Assembly: GCA_964035545.1 (NCBI GenBank)
Contig: CAXIUT010000183.1
Location: 558,001 to 622,000, forward strand
Reading direction: 5' to 3'
Length of the DNA: 64,000 bases
Source: Bugula neritina
Taxonomy: Eukaryota; Bryozoa; Gymnolaemata; Cheilostomatida; Bugulidae
Positions 29,301-45,800 of the stretch are shown one piece after another. Made by a program: the position numbers and the translations under genes. The stretch's first letter is position 1, and every line of letters starts with the position of its first letter. Below the pieces are notes generated by a model that was not told the origin of the DNA, made no database searches, and saw only the letters and a program-made list of their open reading frames with translations.

Positions 29301-32300
29301 ACTGCAACATACTGAAATACACTGTAACATATTGAAACACACTGCAACAAACTACAACATATTGAAATACACTGCAACGCATTGAAAGACACTGCAACAC
29401 ATTGAAATATACTGCAATATACCAATATATATGGTAAACTGCTGAAATATACTTTAACACATTGAAAAATACTGCAACATACTGAAATATACTGTAACAC
29501 ACTGAAATATACTGCAACATACTGCAACAATCTGAAATACACCGTAACATACTGAAATACACTGCAACAAACTACAACATATTGAAATACACTGCAACAC
29601 ATTGAAATATACTGCAACATACCTAAATATACGGTAATATACCGAAAAAAAAACTGTAACAGATTGAAAAATTCTGCAACATACTGAAATAAACTGCAAC
29701 ACACTGAAATACACCGCAAAATACTACAACATACTGAAATACACTGTAACATATTGAAATACACTGCAACACTTTGAAATATACTGCAACATACCGAAAT
29801 ATATGTTAAACTACTAAAATATACTGTAACACTTTGAAAAACAGTGCAACATACTGAAATATACTGCGACACTTTGCAATGTACTGTAACATACTGAAAT
29901 ATGCTGTAGCACACTGAAATACACTGCAACTCACTGAAATATACTGCAACATATTGAAATACACTGCAACATCCTACAACATGCTAAAATACACGGTAAC
30001 ATATTGAAATACAGTACAACACGTTGAAATATACTGCAACATACCGGAATATATGGTAAAGTACTGAAATATACTGTAACACACTGAAAAATACTGCAAC
30101 ATACTGAAATATACTGCGACACATTGCAATATACTGCAACATACCAAAATATATGGTAAACTACTGAAATATACTTTAACACATTGAAAAATACTGCAAC
30201 ATAATGAAATATACTGTAACACACTGAAATATACTGCAACATACCGAAATACACTGTAACATACTGAAACACACTGCAACATACTGCATTATACTGACAT
30301 ACACTGGAACATATTGAAATACACTGCAACACAATGAAATATACTGCAACATACCAAAATATATGGTAAACTACTGAAATATACTTTAACACATTGAAAA
30401 ATACTGCAACATACTGAAATATACTGTAACACACTGAAATATACTGCAAAATACTGAAATACACTGTAACATACTGAAATAAACTGTAACATACTGATAT
30501 ACACTGCAACATCCTACAACATACTGAATTACACTGTAACATTGTGAAATACACTGCAACACATTGAAAAATACTGCAACATACCGAAGTATACGGTAAA
30601 CTATTGAATTATACTGTAACACATTGAAAAATACTGAAACACACTGAAATATACTCTGACACAATGCAATATACTGTAACATACTGAAATATGCTGTAGC
30701 ACACTGAAATACACTGCAACTCACTGAAATATACTACAACATACTGAAAAACACTGTAACATATTGAAACATACTGCAACATACTACAACATATTGAAAG
30801 ACACTGCAACACATTGAAATATACTGCAACATACCTAAATATCCGGTAATATACTGAAATATACTGTAACACATTGAAAAATACTACAACATACTGAAAT
30901 ACACTGTAACATACTGAAATACACTGCAACAAACTACAACACATTGAAATACACTGCAACACATTGAAATATACTGCAACATACCTAAATATACGGTAAT
31001 ATACCGAAAAAAAAACTGTAACAGATTGAAAAATTCTGCAACATACTGAAATAAACGGCAACACACTGAAATACAGCGGAAAATACTACAACATACTGAA
31101 ATACACTGTAACATATTGAAATACACTGCAACACTTTGAAATATACTGCAACATACCGAAATATATGGTAAACTACTAAAATATACTGTAACACTTTGAA
31201 AAATAGTGCAACACACTGAAATATACTCTGACACATTGCAATATACTGTAACATACTGAAATATGCTGTAGCACACTGAAATACATTGCAACTCACTGAA
31301 ATATACTGCAACATACTGAAATACACTGTAACATATTGAAAAATACTGCAACATACTACAACATACTGAAATACACTGTAACATACTGAAATACATTGCA
31401 AAATGCTACAACATACTGAAATACACTGTAACACATTGAAATATACTACAACATACCTAAATATCCGGTAATATACTGAAATATACTGTAACACATTGAA
31501 AAATACTGCAACATACTGAAATACACTGCAACCCACTGAAATACATCGCAAAATACTACAACATACTGAAATACACTGTAACATATTGAAATACACTGCA
31601 ACATACTGAAATACATTGCAAAATACTGCAACATATTGAAATACACTGCAGCATCCTACAACATGCTGAAATACACTGTAACATATTGAAATACACTGCA
31701 ACACATTGAAATATACTGCAACATACCGCAATATATGGTAAACTACTGAAATATACTGTAACACATTGAAAAATACTGCATCATACTGAAATATACTGCG
31801 ACATAATGCAATATTCTGTAACATACTGAGATATGCTGTAGCACACTGAAATACACTACAACTCACTGAAACATACTGCAACATACTGAAATACACTGTA
31901 ACATCCTACAACATACTGAAATACACAGTAACATATTGAAATACACTGCAACACATTGAAATATACTGCAACATACCTAAATATACGGTAATATACTGAA
32001 AAATACTGTAACGCATTGAAAAATACTGCAAGATACTGAAATATACTGTGACACATGGCAATATACTGTAACATACTGAAATATTCTCAAGCACACTGAA
32101 ACACACTGCACCTCACTGAAACATACTGCAACATACTGAAATACACTGCAACATCCTACAACATACTGAAATACACTGCAACATATTGAAAGACACTGCA
32201 AGACAATGAAATATACTGCAACATACTGAAATATACCGTAACACACTGAAATATACTGCAACATACTGAAATACACTGCTACATACTGAAATATACTGCA

Positions 32301-33026
32301 ACATACTGCAACATACTGAAATACACTGTAACATACTGAAATACACTGCAACAAACTACAACATATTGAAATACACTGCAACACATTGAAATATACTGCA
32401 ACATACCTAAATATACGGTAATATAGCGGAAAAAAACTGTAACAGATTGACAAATTCTGCAACATACTGAAATATACTGCGACACATTGCAATATACTGT
32501 AACATACTGAAATATGCTCTAGCACACTGAAATACACTGCAACCCACTGAAATATACTGCAACATACGGAAATACACTGCAACACATTGAAATACACTGC
32601 AACATACCAAAATAAATGGTAAACTACTGAAATATACTTTAACACATTGAAAAATACTGCAACATACTGAAATATACTGTAACACACTGAAACATACTGC
32701 AACATACTGAAATACACTGTAACATATTGAAATACACTGCAACAAACTACAACATATTGAAATACACTGCAACGCATTGAAAGACACTGCAACACATTGA
32801 AATATACTGCAATATACCAATATATATGGTAAACTGCTGAAATATACTTTAACACAATGAAAAATACTGCAACATACTGAAATATACTGTAACACACTGA
32901 AATATACTGCAACATACTGCAACAATCTGAAATACACTGTAACATACTGAAATACACTGCAACAAACTACAACATATTGAAATACACTGCAACACATTGA
33001 AATATACTGCAACATACCTAAATATA
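26190..33026. repeat. Long segment broadly collinear with 53,311-59,207
   Basis: Successive blocks match at offsets of 27,121 bp (26,190-27,045), 26,119 bp (27,875-29,029), 26,291 bp (28,993-31,380), 26,241 bp (31,431-32,520) and 26,181 bp (32,561-33,026). The offset changes come from 1,002 bp absent from the distal copy, 136-172 bp added in it, and 50-bp and 60-bp losses in it. The 172 bp on either side of the 1,002-bp difference are themselves repeated here (26,873 and 27,875), as expected of deletion between repeats. Part of this segment (28,303-29,796) also matches 59,112-60,604 at 30,809 bp. Confidence 0.75.
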
Positions 33027-36000
33027 CGGTAATATACCGAAAAAAAAACTGTAACAGATTGAAAAATTCTGCAACATACTGAAATAAACTGCAACACACT
33101 GAAATACACCGCAAAATACTACAACATACTGAAATACACTGTAACATATTGAAATACACTGCAACGCTTTGAAATATACTGCAACATACCGAAATATATG
33201 TTAAACTACTAAAATATACTGTAACACTTTGAAAAACAGTGCAACATACTGAAATATACTGCGACACTTTGCAATGTACTGTAACATACTGAAATATGCT
33301 GTAGCACACTGAAATACACTGCAACTCACTGAAATATACTGCAACATATTGAAATACACTGCAACATCCTACAACATGCTAAAATACACGGTAACATATT
33401 GAAATACAGTACAACACGTTGAAATATACTGCAACATACCGGAATATATGGTAAAGTACTGAAATATACTGTAACACACTGAAAAATACTGCAACATACT
33501 GAAATATACTGCGACACATTGCAATATACTGCAACATACCAAAATATATGGTAAACTACTGAAATATACTTTAACACATTGAAAAATACTGCAACATACT
33601 GAAATATACTGTAACACACTGAAATATACTGCAACATACTGAAATACACTGTAACATACTGAAATAAACTGCAACATACCAAAATATATGGTAAACTACT
33701 GAAATATACTTTAACACATTGAAAAATCCTGCAACATACTAAAATATACTGTAACACACTGCAAGATACTGCAACATACTGAAATACACTGAAACATACT
33801 GAAATAAACTGCAACATACCAAAATATATGGTAAACTACTGAAATATACTGTAACACACTGAAAATTACTGCAACATACTGAAATATACTGTAACACACT
33901 GAAATATACTGCAACAAACTGAAATACACTGTAACATATTGAAATAAACTGCAACATACCAAAATATATGGTAAACTACTGAAATATACTTTAACACATT
34001 GAAATATAATGCAACATACCTAAATATACGGTAATATACTGAAATATACTGTAACACATTGAAAAATACTGCAAGATACTGAAATATACTGTGACACATT
34101 GCAATATACTGTAACATACTGAAATATGCTCAAGCACACTGAAACACACTGCACCTCACTGAAACATACTGCAACATACTGAAATACACTGCAACATCCT
34201 ACAACATACTCAAATACACTGCAACATATTGAAAGACACTGCAAGACAATGAAATATACTGCAACATACTGAAATATACTGTAACACACTGAAATATACT
34301 GCAACATACTGAAATACACTGCTACATACTGAAATATACTGCAACATACTGCAACATACTGAAATACACTGTAACATACTGAAATACACTGCAACAAACT
34401 ACAACATATTGAAATACACTGCAACACATTGCAATATACTGCAACATACCTAAATATACGGTAATATAGCGGAAAAAAACTGTAACAGATTGACAAATCC
34501 TGCAACATACTGAAATATACTGCGACGCATTGCAGTATACTGTAACATACTGAAATATGCTCTAGCACACTGAAATACACTGCAACCCACTGAAATATAC
34601 TGCAACATACGGAAATACACTGCAACACATTGAAATACACTGCAACATACCAAAATAAATTATAAACTACTGAAATATACTTTAACACATTGAAAAATAC
34701 TGCAACATACTGAAATATACTATAACACACTGAAATATACTGCAACATACTGAAATACACTGTAACATATTGAAATACACTGCAACAAACTACAACATAT
34801 TGAAATACACTGCAACGCATTGAAAGACACTGCAACACATTGAAATATACTGCAATATACCAATATATATGGTAAACTGCTGAAATATACTTTAACACAT
34901 TGAAAAATACTGCAACATACTGAAATATACTGTAACACACTGAAATATACTGCAACATACTGCAACAATCTGAAATACACTGTAACATACTGAAATACAC
35001 TGCAACAAACTACAACATATTGAAATACACTGCAACACATTGAAATATACTGCAACATACCTAAATATACAGTAATATACCGAAAAAAAACTGTAACAGA
35101 TTGAAAAATTCTGCAACATACTGAAATAAACTGCAACACACTGAAATACACCGCAAAATACTACAACATACTGAAATACACTGTAACATATTGAAATACA
35201 CTGCAACACTTTGAAATATACTGCAACATACCGAAATATATGTTAAACTACTAAAATATACTGTAACACTTTGAAAAACAGTGCAACATACTGAAATATA
35301 CTGCGACACTTTGCAATGTACTGTAACATACTGAAATATGCTGTAGCACACTGAAATACACTGCAACTCACTGAAATATACTGCAACATATTGAAATACA
35401 CTGCAACATCCTACAACATGCTAAAATACACGGTAACATATTGAAATACAGTACAACACGTTGAAATATACTGCAACATACCGGAATATATGGTAAAGTA
35501 CTGAAATATACTGTAACACACTGAAAAATACTGCAACATACTGAAATATACTGCGACACATTGCAATATACTGCAACATACCAAAATATATGGTAAACTA
35601 CTGAAATATACTTTAACACATTGAAAAATACTGCAACATACTGAAATATACTGTAACACACTGAAATATACTGCAACATACTGAAATACACTGTAACATA
35701 CTGAAATAAACTGCAACATACCAAAATATATGGTAAACTACTGAAATATACTTTAACACATTGAAAAATCCTGCAACATACTAAAATATACTGTAACACA
35801 CTGCAAGATACTGCAACATACCGAAATACACTGTAACATAGTGAAACACACTGCAACATACTGCATTATACTGACATACACTGGAACATATTGAAATACA
35901 CTGCAACATCCTACAACATGCTGAAATACGCTGTAACATATTGAAATACACTGCAACACATTGAAAAATACTGCAACATACCGAAATATATGGTAAACTA

Positions 36001-39000
36001 TTGAATTATACTGTAACACATTGAAAAATACTGGAACACACTGAAATATACTCTGACACAATGCAAAATACTATAACATACTGAAATATGCTGTAGCACA
36101 CTGAAATACACTGCAACTCACTGAAATATACTGCAACATACTGAAAAACACTGTAACATATTGAGACATACTGCAACATACTGCAACATACTGAAATACA
36201 CTGTAACATACTGAAATGCATTGCAAAATACTGCAACATATTGAAATACACTGCAACACATTGAAATATACTGCAACATACCTAAATATCCGGTAATATA
36301 CTGAAATATACTGTAACACATTGAAAAATACTGCAACATACTGAAATACACTGCAACCCACTGAAATACATCGCAAAAGACTACAACATACTGAAATACA
36401 CTGTAACATATTGAAATACACTGCAACACATTGAAATATACTGCAACCTATAGAAATATATGGTAAACTACTGAAATATACTGTAACGCATTGAAAAATA
36501 CTGCAACATACTGAAATATACTGTAACAAACTGAAATATACTGCAACATACTGAAATACACTGTAACATACTGAAATAAACTGCAACATACTGAAGTACA
36601 CTGCAACATCCTACAACATACTGAAATACAATGTAACATATTGAAACACACTGCAACACATTGAAATATACTGCAATGTACCGAATTATATGGTGGACTA
36701 CTGAAATATACTGTAACACATTGAAAAATACTGCAAGATACTGAAATATACTGCGACACATTGCAATATACTGTAACATACTGAAATATGCTACAGCACA
36801 CTGAAATACACTGCAACTCACTGAAATATACTGCAACATATTGAAATACACTGCAACATTCTACAACATGCTGAAACACACAGTAACGTATTGAAATACA
36901 CTGCAACACATTGAAATATACAGCAACATACCGAAATATATGGTAAACTACTGAAATAGACTGTAACACATTGCAAAAGACTGCAACATACTGAAATAAA
37001 CTGCGACACATTGCAATATACTGTAACATACTGAAATATGCTCTAGCACACTGAAATACACTGCAACTCACTGAAATATACTGCAACATACTGAAATACA
37101 CTGCAACACATTGAAATATACTGCAAAATACAGAAATAGGTGGTAAACTACTGAAATGTACTGTAACACATTGAAAAATACTGCAACATAATGAAATATA
37201 CTGCGACACATTGTAATATACTGTAACATACTGAAACATACTGCAGCACACTGAAATAGACTGCAGCTCACTGAAATATACTGCATTATACTGAAATTCA
37301 CTGCAGCATCCTACAACATGCTGAAATACACTGTAACATAATGAAATACACTGCAACAAACTACAACATATTGAAATACACTGCAACGCATTGAAAGACA
37401 CTGCAACACATTGAAATATACTGCAATATACTAATATATATGGTAAACTGCTGAAATATACTTTAACACATTGAAAAATACTGCAACATACTGAAATATA
37501 CTGTAACACACTGAAATATACTGCAACATACTGAAATAAACTGCTAGATACTGAAATATACTGCAACATACTGCAACAATCTGAAATACACTGTAACATA
37601 CTGAAATACACTGCAACAAACTACAACATATTGAAATACACTGCAACACATTGAAATATACCGCAACATACCTAAATATACGGTAATATACCGAAAAAAA
37701 AACTGTAACAGATTGAAAAATTCTGCAACATACTGAAATAAACTGCAACACACTGAAATACACCGCAAAATACTACAACATACTGAAATACACTGTAACA
37801 TATTGAAATACACTGCAACACTTTGAAATATACTGCAACATACCGAAATATATGTTAAACTACTAAAATATACTGTAACACTTTGAAAAACAGTGCAACA
37901 TACTGAAATATACTGCGACATTTTGCAATGTACTGTAACATACTGAAATATGCTGTAGCACACTGAAATACACTGCAACTCACTGAAATATACTGCAACA
38001 TATTGAAATACACTGCAACATCCTACAACATGCTAAAATACACTGTAACATATTGAAATACAGTACAACACATTGAAATATACTGCAACATACCGGAATA
38101 TATGGTAAAGTACTGAAAAATACTGTAACACACTGAAAAATACTGCAACATACTGAAATATACTGCGACACATTGCAATATACTGCAACATACCAAAATA
38201 TATGGTAAACTACTGAAATATACTTTAACACATTGAAAAATACTGCAACATACTGAAATATACTGTAACACACTGAAATATACTGCAACATACTGAAATA
38301 CACTGTAACATACTGAAATAAACTGCAACATACCAAAATATATGGTAAACTACTGAAATATACTGTAACACATTGAAAAATACTGCATCATACTGAAATA
38401 TACTGCGACATAATGCAATATTCTGTAACATACTGAGATATGCTGTAGCACACTGAAATACACTACAACTCACTGAAACATACTGCAACATACTGAAATA
38501 CACTGTAACATCCTACAACATACTGAAATACACAGTAACATATTGAAATACACTGCAACACATTGAAATATACTGCAACATACCTAAATATACGGTAATA
38601 TACTGAAATATACTGTAACACATTGAAAAATACTGCAAGATACTGAAATATACTGTGACACATTGCAATATACTGCAACATACTGAAATTTGCTACAGCA
38701 CACTGAAATACACTGCAACTCACTGAAATATACTGCAACATATTGAAATACACTGCAACATTCTACAAGATGCTGAAACACACTGTAACGTATTGAAATA
38801 CACTGCAACACATTGAAATATACTGCAACATACCTAAATATACGGTAATATACCGAAAAAAAAACTGTGACACTTTGAAAAACAGTGCAACATACTGAAA
38901 TATACTGCGACACTTTGCAATGTACTGTAACATACTGAAATATGCTGTAGCACACTGAAATACACTGCAACTCACTGAAATATACTGCAACATATTGAAA

Positions 39001-39842
39001 TACACTGCAACATCCTACAACATGCTAAAATACACTGTAACATATTGAAATACAGTACAACACATTGAAATATACTGCAACATACCGGAATATATGGTAA
39101 AGTACTGAAATATACTGTAACACACTGAAAAATACTTCAACATACTGAAATATACTGCGACACATTGCAATATACTGCAACATACCAAAATATATGGTAA
39201 ACTATTGAAATACACTGCAACACATTGAAATATACTGCAACATACCTAAATATCCGGTAATATACTGAAATATACTGTAACACATTGCAAAAGACTGCAA
39301 CATACTGAAATATACTGCGACACATTGCAATATACTGTAACATACTGAAATATGCTCTAGCACACTGAAATACACTGCAACTCACTGAAATATACTGCAA
39401 CATACTGAAATACACTGCAACACATTGAAATATACTGCAACCTACAGAAATAGGTGGTAAACTACTGAAATATACTGTAACACATTGAAAAATACTGCAA
39501 CATACTGAAATATACTGCGACACATTGTAATATACTGTAACATACTGAAACATACTGCAGCACACTGAAATAGACTGCAGCTCACTTAAATATACTGCAT
39601 TATACTGAAATTCACTGCAGCATCCTACAACATGCTGAAATACACTGTAACATATTGAAATACACTGCAACAAACTACAACATATTGAAATACACTGCAA
39701 CGCATTGAAAGACACTGCAACACATTGAAATATACTGCAATATACCAATATATATGGTAAACTGCTGAAATATACTTTAACACATTGAAAAATACTGCAA
39801 CATACTGAAATATACTGTAACACACTGAAATATACTGCAACG
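32264..39842. repeat. 7,579-bp tandem duplication, first copy
   Basis: Every landmark I compared recurs 7,579 bp later with no length change: A-run markers 32430/40009, 33040/40619, 34473/42052, 35083/42662, 37694/45273 and 38856/46435. Differences are scattered single bases, for example a g at 43,829 where this copy has a at 36,250. At about 38,365 the segment switches from sequence like 10,995 to sequence like 13,678 (offset 24,687). The A-run marker at 38,856 is fused directly to a gacactttg decamer, an internal junction shared by both copies. Confidence 0.9.
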
Positions 39843-42800
39843 TACTGAAATACACTGCTACATACTGAAATATACTGCAACATACTGCAACATACTGAAA
39901 TACACTGTAACATACTGAAATACACTGCAACAAACTACAACATATTGAAATACACTGCAACACATTGAAATATACTGCAACATACCTAAATATACGGTAA
40001 TATAGCGGAAAAAAACTGTAACAGATTGACAAATTCTGCAACATACTGAAATATACTGCGACACATTGCAATATACTGTAACATACTGAAATATGCTCTA
40101 GCACACTGAAATACACTGCAACCCACTGAAATATACTGCAACATACGGAAATACACTGCAACACATTGAAATACACTGCAACATACCAAAATAAATGGTA
40201 AACTACTGAAATATACTTTAACACATTGAAAAATACTGCAACATACTGAAATATACTGTAACACACTGAAACATACTGCAACATACTGAAATACACTGTA
40301 ACATATTGAAATACACTGCAACAAACTACAACATATTGAAATACACTGCAACGCATTGAAAGACACTGCAACACATTGAAATATACTGCAATATACCAAT
40401 ATATATGGTAAACTGCTGAAATATACTTTAACACAATGAAAAATACTGCAACATACTGAAATATACTGTAACACACTGAAATATACTGCAACATACTGCA
40501 ACAATCTGAAATACACTGTAACATACTGAAATACACTGCAACAAACTACAACATATTGAAATACACTGCAACACATTGAAATATACTGCAACATACCTAA
40601 ATATACGGTAATATACCGAAAAAAAAACTGTAACAGATTGAAAAATTCTGCAACATACTGAAATAAACTGCAACACACTGAAATACACCGCAAAATACTA
40701 CAACATACTGAAATACACTGTAACATATTGAAATACACTGCAACGCTTTGAAATATACTGCAACATACCGAAATATATGTTAAACTACTAAAATATACTG
40801 TAACACTTTGAAAAACAGTGCAACATACTGAAATATACTGCGACACTTTGCAATGTACTGTAACATACTGAAATATGCTGTAGCACACTGAAATACACTG
40901 CAACTCACTGAAATATACTGCAACATATTGAAATACACTGCAACATCCTACAACATGCTAAAATACACGGTAACATATTGAAATACAGTACAACACGTTG
41001 AAATATACTGCAACATACCGGAATATATGGTAAAGTACTGAAATATACTGTAACACACTGAAAAATACTGCAACATACTGAAATATACTGCGACACATTG
41101 CAATATACTGCAACATACCAAAATATATGGTAAACTACTGAAATATACTTTAACACATTGAAAAATACTGCAACATACTGAAATATACTGTAACACACTG
41201 AAATATACTGCAACATACTGAAATACACTGTAACATACTGAAATAAACTGCAACATACCAAAATATATGGTAAACTACTGAAATATACTTTAACACATTG
41301 AAAAATCCTGCAACATACTAAAATATACTGTAACACACTGCAAGATACTGCAACATACTGAAATACACTGAAACATACTGAAATAAACTGCAACATACCA
41401 AAATATATGGTAAACTACTGAAATATACTGTAACACACTGAAAATTACTGCAACATACTGAAATATACTGTAACACACTGAAATATACTGCAACAAACTG
41501 AAATACACTGTAACATATTGAAATAAACTGCAACATACCAAAATATATGGTAAACTACTGAAATATACTTTAACACATTGAAATATAATGCAACATACCT
41601 AAATATACGGTAATATACTGAAATATACTGTAACACATTGAAAAATACTGCAAGATACTGAAATATACTGTGACACATTGCAATATACTGTAACATACTG
41701 AAATATGCTCAAGCACACTGAAACACACTGCACCTCACTGAAACATACTGCAACATACTGAAATACACTGCAACATCCTACAACATACTCAAATACACTG
41801 CAACATATTGAAAGACACTGCAAGACAATGAAATATACTGCAACATACTGAAATATACTGTAACACACTGAAATATACTGCAACATACTGAAATACACTG
41901 CTACATACTGAAATATACTGCAACATACTGCAACATACTGAAATACACTGTAACATACTGAAATACACTGCAACAAACTACAACATATTGAAATACACTG
42001 CAACACATTGCAATATACTGCAACATACCTAAATATACGGTAATATAGCGGAAAAAAACTGTAACAGATTGACAAATCCTGCAACATACTGAAATATACT
42101 GCGACGCATTGCAGTATACTGTAACATACTGAAATATGCTCTAGCACACTGAAATACACTGCAACCCACTGAAATATACTGCAACATACGGAAATACACT
42201 GCAACACATTGAAATACACTGCAACATACCAAAATAAATTATAAACTACTGAAATATACTTTAACACATTGAAAAATACTGCAACATACTGAAATATACT
42301 ATAACACACTGAAATATACTGCAACATACTGAAATACACTGTAACATATTGAAATACACTGCAACAAACTACAACATATTGAAATACACTGCAACGCATT
42401 GAAAGACACTGCAACACATTGAAATATACTGCAATATACCAATATATATGGTAAACTGCTGAAATATACTTTAACACATTGAAAAATACTGCAACATACT
42501 GAAATATACTGTAACACACTGAAATATACTGCAACATACTGCAACAATCTGAAATACACTGTAACATACTGAAATACACTGCAACAAACTACAACATATT
42601 GAAATACACTGCAACACATTGAAATATACTGCAACATACCTAAATATACAGTAATATACCGAAAAAAAACTGTAACAGATTGAAAAATTCTGCAACATAC
42701 TGAAATAAACTGCAACACACTGAAATACACCGCAAAATACTACAACATACTGAAATACACTGTAACATATTGAAATACACTGCAACACTTTGAAATATAC

Positions 42801-45800
42801 TGCAACATACCGAAATATATGTTAAACTACTAAAATATACTGTAACACTTTGAAAAACAGTGCAACATACTGAAATATACTGCGACACTTTGCAATGTAC
42901 TGTAACATACTGAAATATGCTGTAGCACACTGAAATACACTGCAACTCACTGAAATATACTGCAACATATTGAAATACACTGCAACATCCTACAACATGC
43001 TAAAATACACGGTAACATATTGAAATACAGTACAACACGTTGAAATATACTGCAACATACCGGAATATATGGTAAAGTACTGAAATATACTGTAACACAC
43101 TGAAAAATACTGCAACATACTGAAATATACTGCGACACATTGCAATATACTGCAACATACCAAAATATATGGTAAACTACTGAAATATACTTTAACACAT
43201 TGAAAAATACTGCAACATACTGAAATATACTGTAACACACTGAAATATACTGCAACATACTGAAATACACTGTAACATACTGAAATAAACTGCAACATAC
43301 CAAAATATATGGTAAACTACTGAAATATACTTTAACACATTGAAAAATCCTGCAACATACTAAAATATACTGTAACACACTGCAAGATACTGCAACATAC
43401 CGAAATACACTGTAACATAGTGAAACACACTGCAACATACTGCATTATACTGACATACACTGGAACATATTGAAATACACTGCAACATCCTACAACATGC
43501 TGAAATACGCTGTAACATATTGAAATACACTGCAACACATTGAAAAATACTGCAACATACCGAAATATATGGTAAACTATTGAATTATACTGTAACACAT
43601 TGAAAAATACTGGAACACACTGAAATATACTCTGACACAATGCAAAATACTATAACATACTGAAATATGCTGTAGCACACTGAAATACACTGCAACTCAC
43701 TGAAATATACTGCAACATACTGAAAAACACTGTAACATATTGAGACATACTGCAACATACTGCAACATACTGAAATACACTGTAACATACTGAAATGCAT
43801 TGCAAAATACTGCAACATATTGAAATACGCTGCAACACATTGAAATATACTGCAACATACCTAAATATCCGGTAATATACTGAAATATACTGTAACACAT
43901 TGAAAAATACTGCAACATACTGAAATACACTGCAACCCACTGAAATACATCGCAAAAGACTACAACATACTGAAATACACTGTAACATATTGAAATACAC
44001 TGCAACACATTGAAATATACTGCAACCTATAGAAATATATGGTAAACTACTGAAATATACTGTAACGCATTGAAAAATACTGCAACATACTGAAATATAC
44101 TGTAACAAACTGAAATATACTGCAACATACTGAAATACACTGTAACATACTGAAATAAACTGCAACATACTGAAGTACACTGCAACATCCTACAACATAC
44201 TGAAATACAATGTAACATATTGAAACACACTGCAACACATTGAAATATACTGCAATGTACCGAATTATATGGTGGACTACTGAAATATACTGTAACACAT
44301 TGAAAAATACTGCAAGATACTGAAATATACTGCGACACATTGCAATATACTGTAACATACTGAAATATGCTACAGCACACTGAAATACACTGCAACTCAC
44401 TGAAATATACTGCAACATATTGAAATACACTGCAACATTCTACAACATGCTGAAACACACAGTAACGTATTGAAATACACTGCAACACATTGAAATATAC
44501 AGCAACATACCGAAATATATGGTAAACTACTGAAATAGACTGTAACACATTGCAAAAGACTGCAACATACTGAAATAAACTGCGACACATTGCAATATAC
44601 TGTAACATACTGAAATATGCTCTAGCCCACTGAAATACACTGCAACTCACTGAAATATACTGCAACATACTGAAATACACTGCAACACATTGAAATATAC
44701 TGCAACCTACAGAAATAGGTGGTAAACTACTGAAATGTACTGTAACACATTGAAAAATACTGCAACATAATGAAATATACTGCGACACATTGTAATATAC
44801 TGTAACATACTGAAACATACTGCAGCACACTGAAATAGACTGCAGCTCACTGAAATATACTGCATTATACTGAAATTCACTGCAGCATCCTACAACATGC
44901 TGAAATACACTGTAACATAATGAAATACACTGCAACAAACTACAACATATTGAAATACACTGCAACGCATTGAAAGACACTGCAACACATTGAAATATAC
45001 TGCAATATACTAATATATATGGTAAACTGCTGAAATATACTTTAACACATTGAAAAATACTGCAACATACTGAAATATACTGTAACACACTGAAATATAC
45101 TGCAACATACTGAAATACACTGCTAGATACTGAAATATACTGCAACATACTGCAACAATCTGAAATACACTGTAACATACTGAAATACACTGCAACAAAC
45201 TACAACATATTGAAATACACTGCAACACATTGAAATATACCGCAACATACCTAAATATACGGTAATATACCGAAAAAAAAACTGTAACAGATTGAAAAAT
45301 TCTGCAACATACTGAAATAAACTGCAACACACTGAAATACACCGCAAAATACTACAACATACTGAAATACACTGTAACATATTGAAATACACTGCAACAC
45401 TTTGAAATATACTGCAACATACCGAAATATATGTTAAACTACTAAAATATACTGTAACACTTTGAAAAACAGTGCAACATACTGAAATATACTGCGACAT
45501 TTTGCAATGTACTGTAACATACTGAAATATGCTGTAGCACACTGAAATACACTGCAACTCACTGAAATATACTGCAACATATTGAAATACACTGCAACAT
45601 CCTACAACATGCTAAAATACACTGTAACATATTGAAATACAGTACAACACATTGAAATATACTGCAACATACCGGAATATATGGTAAAGTACTGAAAAAT
45701 ACTGTAACACACTGAAAAATACTGCAACATACTGAAATATACTGCGACACATTGCAATATACTGCAACATACCAAAATATATGGTAAACTACTGAAATAT

